Assembly (NCBI GenBank): GCA_007922195.1
Contig: ML682005.1
Coordinates: forward strand, 37,984,259 to 38,048,258
Reading direction: 5' to 3'
Source: Podocnemis expansa
Taxonomy: Eukaryota > Chordata > Testudines > Podocnemididae
DNA length: 64,000 bases
Positions 54,414-64,000 of this stretch are shown here, in pieces (within the stretch, counting starts at the first letter, position 1; every line of letters begins with the position of its first letter). Below the pieces are notes generated by a model. The model made no database searches and was not told the DNA's origin. It saw only the letters and a program-made list of their open reading frames with translations. Both the position numbers and the translations under genes were made by a program.

Positions 54414-56395
54414 TACTGATGTGTTGAATACCATAATTGCAAATTCACACAGCTGGCAAGGTTTTCTGTCTTCATTGAAGAAGAGAGTGGGAGGTATAGA
54501 TGCAATTAATCTTGAAAGCAGGCTGAATCCAAGAGGTATTTACTTTGATGTAGCAAATGAGCCGATGAAATAACAAAATGATGGCAGAGACCAAAAACAT
54601 TTAAGACAACTCTTATAAGGAATTATTTTCTAGAGGTATGTGATGGATTTGGAGATGCTCCATAATATTTTTGTGAACATTGTATGTCAACCTGATTATC
54701 AGACTGTTTTCTATACAACGATATTGGTTTAACTTCACATGAGACTGTCTGGGAAAACAGGCAAGGAAGGAAAAGAACAGCTTAAATAAGCTACTTCACA
54801 GCGAACACTTCAGAATTGTTAAGGGACTGTACCAGAATCACTGGCTTAATCTCTTGCTGGGCCTGTAGGATTGGTTTTCGCACAAAGAATCAAAGTGCAG
54901 ACACAGAGAACAACTGTCAGCTACTGCTGGGTTTCAAAGAGACCTATCAAGAGAAGGTGTTTTTTCAGGTCATTCAGAGACATGGACACTAATACGGGTA
55001 ACAGAAGAAGACAGGCCACAATCACAAGATGATGGGCTTTAGGTAAGACAGGCATGTAGACTGTTGGTTAGCCACTACCCTTTGGTGGTCCTCCAGGTAC
55101 ACAGTCTTCAGTTCTCCTCCTCTCTCTCCACTCAGGTGAGGGCCCACAGGTGTATTGCCTTCTTCAGTCCCCCTCCCTGACTGTAGTACTTCAGCCAGAT
55201 AATTCCTTTTTGTGGAGGTCTGAGTTATTAACTCTTATTACAGGACACAAGCCTCTTCTTTAGCTCACTAAGTTCAAACCTTTCTGGAGTCTGTATAAGG
55301 GTTCAGATGGCTACCCTCCTCATATCCAGGAGTAATATAGCCCTCCTCCAGAGGCAGGGTTGTCACTTTTTGTATCAGGTATCCCCAGCTCTCCTCCTGG
55401 AGTTGGGCTATAACTTAGGTCAGCAAGGGACCTCAGCCAATTTTGCCCAACTCTTGCCCCTTTCCCCTACTCAGTCTTTTCACTCATAGAATTGGAGAGA
55501 CCTGCAGAGTAGTAACCTTCTACTGCAAGCGCCTCTCCTGATTACCCTCCTTCACCTGAACTCTTGTAGTCTTTCATCAGGATCAGGTGCTTGTTAGTCA
55601 GCTAGCTGCTACTCAGTCTCATGAAAAGTTACTTAGATATGGCCAACATCAGGGCCTTATTTGGGGGAGGGGTGCTGAGTCCAGGGGGCAACAAGCTTTT
55701 GTTGTTGGTGACAAAAGGGAAAATACAATGTTTAAAGTGAAATGTTTTAAGTATCCCGTATGTAGATTATTTTCCATTAACCTTGTAGAATGTTCTGGAC
55801 CTTTGCAGAATCTTGTGGAACCTTCCAGACCGAGAGCTACATTTTCCTCAAACCTCCTAAAATGTCAGCCATGTCCTCACAAGTGTATAAGGGGCAGCGC
55901 ATAGCCAGTCAGTTAGTCAAATATAAGAACAAATTGAAGTGAAGTAAGACGAAAGCTGCAATATTGTTAACCTTACTTTATTGTGTGATTGTGAAAGTCT
56001 AGTTGCATTTTAACATTTAAAGAGTGTAAGTAATGACTAGTGAAGGCAACGTATATAGATAGAAATGTCATATCTTCAAACTGCTTTCTATGCAACTATA
56101 TTAAAAAAGCAGTGCTATGCTTAACACGTAATGTTTGATGACTTGCTAAGGCTGTGCAGCACAGACTTTTGTGCTCTCTAATACTACTCCCTAATCTCCC
56201 CTCCAGCACCCAGTATAGGAAGCAAAAAAGCTCAACTGCACTCTAGTTTGCAGCAAGGGAAACTTGCCTGGAAAATGTCTCAACCAGAACAACATAGACT
56301 GAATTTTTGGCACTGTCAGTCATCCCAGTGTAGAAGATATTGAGGAGTGAAGCCTAAATAATGGAAGTACTATTACTAAGGATTAGAAGATTTAG
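54414..56395. other. No gene recognised
   Basis: 55.0-55.9 kb is pyrimidine-rich with repeated ctcctcc and ccctcctc words and could be an old LTR or spacer, but no copy or flanking duplication was found. No exon-like frame. Confidence 0.35.
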
Positions 56396-56529
56396 CTGAA
56401 AATAAGGAATGGAAATGTGAAGAAAGAGATAGAGAATCATTCAGTTTTCCCGGCAATGTAGAGGGGAGTGATGATAAGAAGAATTTGGCTCACATGAAAA
56501 GGAGACTAATGAAAGAAAAATCTGGTTTA

Positions 56530-57640
56530 CATGAAAAAGGAGAATCAGCCTGACATGACGACAGAAAACTTGGTGAGAAAAACTGCACACCACAAATTGA
56601 TAATCCTGCTTTATGGCCAGTGATCCTAAAGTCTGCTGATATAGATTGTACAGTTTTGAATGGGCCAGGCAAATGTGAAAATATGCTTCCAGTAAATAGT
56701 AGAAGCATCAATTCTCAAGTCACACTTTAAAAGAGGGCTCGAGAGTTGTGAGAAATTGAATCAGTTTTGGCTACTTACAAAGTGTTGTTTTTGTTACAAA
56801 ATATTTGACAAGAATGCCAAATCATTGCTTGTGCTTTTCATGCACAACTGACATGAGAAGTTACTCAGCCAGTTTTATAACCTACTCCAAATAGATGGAA
56901 GTTGAATTCAGACTGAAGCTGAATTAATGCATAGAAAACCAGAACATTATTAATGTAGCCCATTATAGCTACTATTGTGATGAGAAGCTGCTTTGATTTC
57001 CTCGTGGACTACAGAGACAACATACTTGAAGATGACACACAGCTGCCAAAAAAAAAAAAAAGGTAGAAAACTTAGTAGTTGAGCCTGTCTTCAAGGAAAC
57101 TTGTATTCATTAGAAGAAGAGACAATTTCGTATGACAGCAGAGATGAGGTAGTGGGAAGCTCAAAAGAAAAATTCAAGGGGGGGGGTTGCTACTGATTGG
57201 CACTGCTCCAGCATCCATTGAAGCACTGGGGGTTTTGAATGACCTTCTGAAGCTGCCAGTCAACAGGAGAACACCCCTGAACAATCATGTGGACCTTCAC
57301 CAGATCCTGACGCATGAGGAATGTTAGGATATCAATGATAAAGACCTCTATGTTGAATTGGACAACACCTGTCACACTTCGCCACATGGGAAGCACTTTC
57401 CACTACAGGTTTTCCACTTCATTCATGATGCTGAGTGGAAGGACACTTTTCCTAATATGTGGATAGTTTTGATGATTCGCTAACATTGCGGGTCACAGTC
57501 ACAAGTGGTGAGTGCAGCTTCTCAAAGCTTAGGCTCATTAAAACATATCTTTGCTTAACAATGGCTGACAAAGCCTGGTATCACTTGCTATTTTATTGAT
57601 TAAAAATGCCATTAGCTAGTCTTTGGATTTCTCTAATGGT
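56530..57640 (+). pseudogene. Decayed autonomous hAT transposase (TTF zinc finger and hAT dimerisation region)
   Basis: Across several frames I can read a TTF-like zinc-finger piece (W-L-L-T-K then F-C-Y-K-I-F, about 56765-56810), an L-P-K-K-K-K segment near 57040-57065, and a C-terminal hAT dimerisation signature S-G-E-C-S-F-S-K-L-R-L-I-K-T-Y-L (57504 onward, family consensus SGERSFSKLKLIKNYL). Intervening stops and frameshifts are frequent. The order fits ZMYM/hAT-like transposases. It may represent a former source of trans-acting transposase for some miniature elements here, but no terminal-sequence link is shown. Confidence 0.6.
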
Positions 57641-57729
57641 GAGCTTTCATTTGCAAGGGCAAAAGCCAGATAAGGGACCTCTTGAAATAAAGGATTAGGG
57701 TTAACAGTCTAAGGATGTCAACTACTATA

Positions 57730-58265
57730 ACAAACAAGGAGTCCTATGATACTTCTGAAGACTAATAAGTTTATTTAATGCATAAGCTTCCATGGGAGAA
57801 AATCCCACACCATCAGATGCTAGAGCAGGGGTCGGCAACCAGCTGCTGTGGAGCCACACGGGGCTCTTTTGTTGCTCCCATATGGCTCACCAATACTGGA
57901 GGACCCTGTGGGCAGCCTTTGCCTGAATCCAGGCACTGCCCCTGTCACCAGGGATCCTGTGGGCCATTCACGCCAGGCTTCAGGCTCCCCAGCACCACCA
58001 GGACGGGGGTGTGCTCCTGGTTCAGGGTTCTCCCATCCTCTCCTGCCAGGGTACCCTGTGGCAGGCACCCTGGCTCAGCTCCCCCCACCAGGAGACCACA
58101 CCCATTGTGGCTCTCAAAACGCTTGGCTACTGAAGGAATTTAAAAAAAAATGGCTCTTATCTTTTGGGTTTGTGACCACTGCACTAGAAGATGGAGAACT
58201 TAAAACTGCCACAAGACTCCTTGTGTGTTTTGCTGAACTGGACCAACACAGCTACCCCCCAGAAA
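57730..58265. repeat. Dispersed repeat copy split by a hAT element
   Basis: The left part, caaacaaggagtcctatgat to gagaaaatcccacaccatca, ends at 57825. The right part resumes at 58182 with gatggagaacttaaaactgc, ccacaagactccttgtgtgt and gctgaactggaccaacacag, ending ctaccccccagaaatt. The intervening 356 bp is a separate hAT element. Confidence 0.8.
57826..58181. mobile_element. 356-bp hAT-type element
   Basis: The left terminus CAGGGGTCGGCAACCAGCTG and right terminus GGGTTTGTGACCACTG are typical hAT ends. The flanks tgctagag and cactagaa agree partly (ctaga shared). GC-rich interior, non-coding; the open frames through it are not genes. Confidence 0.8.
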
Positions 58266-60164
58266 TTGGCACTGAAACACTGTCAAATACTGGTCCACAC
58301 AGTGTTGGTGCACAGTTCTATTTTTTATGTTAGTGCATTTCAGTTATTCTTAAAATTAAAAAGTCTCTAGAAGCTTAGAGGAAAAGATTTTTTTATTTGC
58401 TTGTATGTGGCATGAATAAATTCACATTTAATGTGCAGATTTATCATCTGATATGACAGGGATAAATTGTATAGAGAAATTGTCTATCAAAGTCATGAAA
58501 TGGGCTACAAATGGAATAAAAAATAATGGAGGGGAGAAGTACCAAAGGACGATTCTTGCCTGGGGAGTCAGTTTGTTTAGAGCTGGCATTGGCTGAGATG
58601 GGTGTGTTCTCCTTATAGAAAGCCATTGGAGTAGATTGGGTCCAGATTCCCTTTAAGGGGGCCAGGCACCCATGACTAGACATGTTATTTTAAAATTGTT
58701 TTTTCCCCCTTGTAATGTTTTGTTTTATACACTGTGTGTAATACTTTGGTTTATACTGTATCTAATAGTTTGGTTTTTTTAAATAGGCTGTTAGACCATT
58801 GTATACTATTAGATGCTGACTCTTGAAGGGAAGACCTTCAGGGACCTTAGCTCAGTGGGGCCTTCAGGGTAAGAACAGTGAATTCACAGGGTACTGTAAC
58901 TTGATTTTGGCAGTTTTAGGTATCCCTCTAATAAACCCAGGTTGACCCTAAAGTTTAGATTGGCATATCTTTTCATAAGCCCGTGTGACAGGACATTTGA
59001 ACCTCCTTGGTGCCATGTGCATAATAGTTAAGTGCTACATGCACAATTGCATTGCCAGGTGTAGAAACCTGTAGTTCTGTGTGGATAAGATCAATATGCC
59101 ATGCACAAATTAGCATGCAGAGTATACAAGTGGGAATAGGGAGACCATCTATTTGGTCAAGACCGTTAGTAATTAGGGCTTGTGAAAAGTCATGAGATGC
59201 ATTGTCATCCCAGGTTGCAGCCCATATCTTCCTTCTGTTATTAGATCAAGATCAAAGACTTACCTGTTCCCTGCATTTGCTCCTGTCATCCTATCGTGTT
59301 TGGTTCCAGTTCTCAGTTGCTGTTGCTGTATTTGTTGTGGGTCCATTTCTTTTCTTGACTGTCCTGACTCTGTTCTTGAGTCCCCCTGTGTTACCTGACC
59401 ATCCTTCATGTGTCCACTTCTCCTGTTGTATTGCCTAAAGGGGGTGAGTTAAAGGCTTTGTTATTAATTTGTTCATCACCTCATTATTGTAATTTACCTT
59501 GGATTCCTGAGCTTTAGCATCTTAGGTCTCTCGTTCTGTGTGGTTTATTAATACATCATTTATTGTTTATCCTTATTCTGATTTTTCTTTGGTAAGTCCC
59601 TGGATGACAGATGCCAGTGCATGGGCAGATTCTGAAACTGCCCATGGGGAAGGCAAGCTTCCTGCTCCCTCACCTCACCAGGCCCCCTCTTCCACTACCC
59701 CTCACCACAGTTGCTGTATGGGTCTCTAGTTGACTTCCTTCTCTACTCTTCTTCCTCCACCCCTTCCTATCCTCCCCACTCCTCTCCTAGCAGCTGCCTA
59801 TGTGCCCCTCCAAAGACAAGAACTGGGTCAGTATGGGATTGGGGCTGATATAGCGTGACTCAGTCACTAGCCTGTTCCTTCCTCTCTGGCTGACTAAAAC
59901 AGTAACAGACCCAAGTATTGGGAAGGTGGGGGTAGTACATTGAACAGACCCACCCCCATCAGAAAGCTTTGAGCAGGAGGACGGAGGGGTGCAGACAGCA
60001 TCAGTGGGAGGAGGAGTCCCTTAAAATCCCAGTCTCCTGTGATCCAGGAGGAATATATGAATGAAAGGTTAATTGTGGCAATACTTAGCAAGACACCTAA
60101 GCAAAAACAAAGAAGTAAACTGTACAATACTCTGAGAAAGGCAAGTACTATCCCTGTTTTTGAA
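58266..60164. other. No gene recognised
   Basis: AT-rich to mixed sequence. Frames near 59192-59438 encode hydrophobic stretches but overlap each other in two frames and show no family motif. Confidence 0.4.
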
Positions 60165-60280
60165 TGTGTTAGTTTAGTTCAGCAAAAGAAAAGAGGAGTC
60201 TTGTGGCACTTCAAAGACTAACAAATTGTTTTTTGGTTGTTAGTCTTTAAAGTGCCACAAGACTCTTCTTGTTTTTCAGC
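60165..60280. repeat. Foldback copy of the dispersed repeat
   Basis: gaggagtcttgtggcacttc with aagactaacaa on the left is mirrored by ttgttagtctttaaagtgcc with acaagactcttcttg on the right, around a ttttttgg loop. The core is a near-perfect hairpin of about 45 bp per arm. Its left margin keeps tagttcagca. Confidence 0.8.
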
Positions 60281-62117
60281 TAGGTAGTTAAATTGAAACT
60301 TGAGACTTGACTGGAGAAGACACTTGTTTTGCTAAGAAGGTTGATGTCAGGCTCACACTGCCTCAGGGCATGACATGCTGAGCTAATTTACTCCAGGTAG
60401 GTAGCTTTACTGAGCAGCTAAGAAAACCAGGCTATACAGAGCATAAAGGCTTTTGTCATTCCAGCACAGAGGGCAGGCAGCAGGAAAAGAGGAGGGGTCA
60501 CCACAGCCAATTAGGGAAGGCCTCGCCTTCCCGTGCCTTCAGTAAACTCCACCCATGCACCAATGAGAATGAACCTGTAGAGACCCATAACATAAATTTG
60601 GATATCATCTATTTGAGTTGGGAGGGAGCATAGACCATTGGCTTTGGGAAGGTGCTTGGCTTTTGCTATTACTTTTCTCCCTTTCATTTGGTAATAGTAC
60701 TCTAACCCAAATCCCAGTCTAAAAGCAGGAGGTAAAGGAGAGGTAAAGACACAAAGCCCAATGCCTGAGGGACCGGACACTCAGATCATAATGATATCAG
60801 AGTTGCAGCTAGCTCTGCAAGCCTATAGAAAAATCTTGCCAGAACTTGCAATATTTATATTTGATGAATACCTGTAGATGTGAAGAACTATCACTTTGTG
60901 GTTAAAGTTAAAATAACTGAGCACTTAGGAATCCCTAAGAAAGTCTTTTTTTTATGTTAAACAGTGTGTGTAAATGAATCTCTATTGGAGGAAAGCTGGG
61001 ACAGATGAAACAAATCTAATGGCAATCCTCTCAGACAAAGAATGTCTGATATCACTACCTGCTCAGTGCAGAGCATAAAATATTGATATTCAAAGATCTG
61101 ATCCTTAATACCCAGTGCAATAGAAAAGATTTGATTGTTTACAACAAGAATTTCTGGGTGAAGTGTATTTACATCAATATTTTATCTTCAAATCTTGCCA
61201 TCTTTTAAGATAAACCGTTCTGTTTTGTGACACCAGTGGCATTCTCTTTGCTGGAAAAGATCTAAAGCACCTGCAGCAAGAGGCCTTAGATGTGCAGGCC
61301 CCTCAAGAAGAATGTGGTTTCACATACTGATTCTCTATTTTGCATTTCTTTGCCATCAGTGAATTTTCCCTTTGACAAGCTATATAGAGATTTTCTGTAA
61401 AACTGATCAGTTAACAAGATATTTTAACAAGTCATTGGGATCTACCAAACTCCAATTCAAAAGAATCCCAGTGACACCCCAATCAGTTATCAGTACTCTC
61501 CTGCTTTGTCTAACACAAAACACTATTCTAACGGGAAACATCAACATGCATGATGTGTTTAAATTGTACTGAGCCCATTACTGTGTTTTTGCTTTTGCTT
61601 TACACTAGCACTTAATCTGCAGAGAAAGTATACCTGATGAGCAATGATCTTATTTTCTGTAACACCCTCCTTCCCAATTTCTAATTAAAAAAATAAAGAT
61701 CCATTTGTTTTTCCTACAATTAAAATGAAATCTGATAGCAGGAGCTCCACTACCCAGGCCTTCCAGCCTGAGCCTTGCTACCCAGAGTTGTCAGCAAGAG
61801 CCCTTCCAGAATCTGCATTTTTCCACCTTTCTTCCATGACAAACAGATTTTCGGGATACCTGCTATTAAGTGTAGCTAGTTTGCAAATGAACAATCATGA
61901 AGGGAACTTGAAATATCTGAAGAATTCTATTTTATACCTTAATAATTTATTTAAAATGAGTAAAGGGTTGGTAAGGCAGATACTAGATGGAGACATTAGG
62001 AGGGATGCAAAAGTTAAGAGGAAGTATTGGGGCAGGTGCCAAAACATCCAGTAGCTAATTGTTTCTGTCATCCTTCCTCCCCCATTTGTTTTCTGTTATA
62101 CATCTGCTACTTCTTGA
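60281..62117. other. No gene recognised
   Basis: No domain-bearing frame. A 109-codon frame at 61725-62054 has no recognisable family motif. Confidence 0.4.
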
Positions 62118-62235
62118 CTTTTAGATTGTAAACCCTTTGGAACAGGGACTGTTATTTTCTGTACCGTATGTTTGTATGATCCTAGCAGAATAGATCCTCT
62201 CCTGCATTACAATATAAATATTAGATAATAATTCT
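62118..62235 (+). repeat. LINE (L2/L3-like) 3' tail fragment
   Basis: ttttagattgtaaacccttt, then ggaacagggactgttatttt and a run ending attacaatataaatattaga correspond to the standard tail, including its A/T-rich end. Confidence 0.65.
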
Positions 62236-62892
62236 TACCCAGCCCTTAGAAGAACTTCTTCCCACCTATGTATCCATTTGCAATATGTTACTACATTTCT
62301 AAGCGTTCATTTGTGAAAGACTTGGAATCTCTGTAGGAAAAATTGACTCCAGTGAGAGAGCAAACACAAGGCTCTTTGCACCCACATACTGTAGGATATA
62401 GGTGCAGGGCCTACCAGGTGAAAAGCCACATACCCTCCACATTATGGATGTGGTCTCTGTATTGGACTATTCAGGGGTGTCATAGAAGTTGAGTTTGGAG
62501 TGTGGCCAGAGAAGTTTAAGGTCAAACGACAAATTTGTGTTGGTACGGGTAGGGGGCATGAGAATCTCATACAGTCAGTGGGAAGCAGCTGCAACCACTA
62601 TTCAAGATGGAAATAGCAGCTATAGATCAGGGTGCGATCAAGGGAGGAGAAAGAGGGCTGCCGCGCCACACCTCAAGTTCTGGGTGAGAATTTCACCATC
62701 TATGTGGAGTCCAAATACTAGGCTTTATGCAGGTAAATACATTTCACTGCAAGGTACCTGTCTCAGGCCATCATTTCTCACTGATGTGAGAAAATCAACA
62801 TGTGGGCAACGAGCAGAGCCCTCATTGACTGACTGAGGCAAGATCGTTCCCAAAGGGACAGTAGATTGAAGCATCTCAAGCCAAAACATGCT

Positions 62893-63830
62893 TGTATGGT
62901 GGGGTCTCCAGACGGCTGCATAAGACTGTGTGAACTATTTGAAATAATAGGAAAAGGCAGGTCTAGGCCCATCCAAGTCTAAAGATCCTCACCCTAAACT
63001 AAGGAGAGGAACAACCACTAAATCCAAGCACCAGTTGGTTAAGGGGGACCAAGGAGAAAAGAAAATGGGAATGAAGTCGAAGACTGAAAATCAAAGAAGC
63101 AGAAAGGGACACCAAGTGGAGAATCCCAGACAGGATCCACTGCTCCTCAAACATGTCTAGTGAGTTACTGGACACTGCCCAGAGCAGTTCTACCTGAAGA
63201 GGTGTCTGAATAAAGGAGCAGAAACAGGAACCACAGAGAATCCTCCCCACACTCCTGTCCAACTTCGTACTTGCGGAATGACAGATGACCATCTTGGCCA
63301 GTGTCAGGAGGAGATGAAGAAGGAAATTTCATGAGTCTATGGAGTCATAGATGGGGTTTGGCATAAAGGGGGAGTTGCTGGGAAAAGTGCAGCCAGAACC
63401 TCAGAAGTTCTGGAGCTACTGGAAGAGGGGCTCTAATCTGACACCACGCCCTGCACAGATGTGTGCCAGACTCTCCTTCTGACCACAAAAGGGACAGGTG
63501 TTACTCATGTTCATGAATCATACCGCTAACTAATATCCCAGGTGGGCCATGGAAACAGGGTGATGTACAGACCACCAAGGTCTCTCACCTTCCTCAAATG
63601 GTAACAGATCCTGCCACTTGGTGTCAGGACAGGAGACGAGGGTGAGGAAGTGGATGGTATGATGCAAAAAGAACACTCAGATTTTCTCCGCATGCAGTTC
63701 AGAGATGGGCCAACTGGATATTGTGCAGCCAGCTCAGATGGCATGTTGGGGGCAGGCAGGGAAGCTTGTGTGGCATGATTTGGAGAGACAGGGATAGGCA
63801 GAGAGCACCATCACTCAGCGCCTGCTTTAA
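62893..63830 (+). mobile_element. LTR-like repeat with the same antisense LINE segment as the gypsy-like 3' LTR
   Basis: TGTATGGTGGGGTCTCCAGA parallels the LTR start at 31081. Shared words follow in the same order: cccatccaagtctaaa against cccatccacttctaaa, then gggacaccaag, then minus-strand coding. The minus-strand frame (63292-62999) parallels the 31832-31260 frame (W-A-V-S-S-N-S-L-D-M-F-E-E-Q-W against the W-A-A-S-A-G-S-L-D region). C-P-F-C is readable near 63490. No right-hand LTR portion like 32115-32575 was found before the window ends. Confidence 0.65.
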
Positions 63831-64000
63831 TAAAATGAGAGAAGCAGATGTCGTGCTGTCTGGAGTGACTCACACCTGTGATTATAACCTCAGAGCAGGC
63901 TGTCAGAAAACAAAGCAGACACCCCAAACTGGGGGTATGTTCTGTTATGAGATGTCACCAAACCAACAACAGATGTGAACTCCTGGATCACTATACCAGT

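Noticed and set aside
59192..59438. Hydrophobic frames resembling membrane segments
   Set aside because: Two overlapping frames of similar length, pyrimidine-rich DNA and no conserved motif; likely chance.
1..64000. A novel multi-gene system (defence, biosynthetic or otherwise)
   Set aside because: No cluster of intact genes exists in the window; all recognisable coding remnants belong to transposable elements.

Overview
This window is vertebrate nuclear DNA dominated by transposable-element debris. I see no intact host protein gene, rRNA, tRNA gene or CRISPR array. The repeat mix points to a sauropsid, most likely a turtle (inference, no species call): CR1 and L2/L3-like LINEs, MIR-type SINEs, a DIRS-type tyrosine-recombinase element, a Ty3/gypsy-like element with a tRNA-Leu-like primer site, many short hAT-type elements with 8-bp target duplications, and a dispersed repeat carrying the 'aggagtcctgtggcac' core. 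AT-rich unique-looking DNA alternates with GC-rich element interiors.

Layout. 1-9.9 kb: mostly unique AT-rich DNA with a (CA)n/(CT)n microsatellite, several hAT miniature elements and the dispersed repeat. 9.9-11 kb: a decayed L2/L3-like LINE. 11-16.6 kb: scattered LINE tails, MIR and small hAT copies. 16.7-20 kb: GC-rich DNA with two related hAT miniature elements in opposite orientation, each with a perfect 8-bp target duplication. 21.1-22.1 kb: a foldback element. 22.4-24.7 kb: very GC-rich foldback DNA, one arm of which holds a 792-bp hAT element. 24.75-26.4 kb: a DIRS-type tyrosine-recombinase pseudogene interrupted by a solo LTR. 26.5-26.9 kb: another hAT element. 27.3-32.6 kb: a decayed Ty3/gypsy-like element with the order LTR, primer site, gag remnant, assembly gap, integrase, reverse transcriptase, RNase H, LTR. 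Integrase lies upstream of reverse transcriptase. 33.1-34.2 and 40.7-42.0 kb: two solo LTRs of one family. 34.4-34.85 kb: a CR1 reverse-transcriptase fragment. 39.4-39.75 kb (minus strand): the only stretch that could be a host exon. 44.6-45.9 kb: a large foldback element. 46.4-50.3 kb: more hAT elements. 50.4-52.6 kb: an internally deleted CR1. 56.5-57.65 kb: a decayed autonomous hAT transposase. 62.9-63.8 kb: an LTR-like repeat that shares an antisense LINE segment with the gypsy-like 3' LTR.

The most useful results are structural: nested insertions that give a relative chronology; a gypsy-like pol with copia-like domain order and asparagine at three catalytic aspartate positions; a chimeric LTR/LINE segment present twice; and a 10-N gap flanked by a perfect mirror-image 60-bp sequence, which is most likely an assembly artefact. 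Family names come from motif recognition without database searches.
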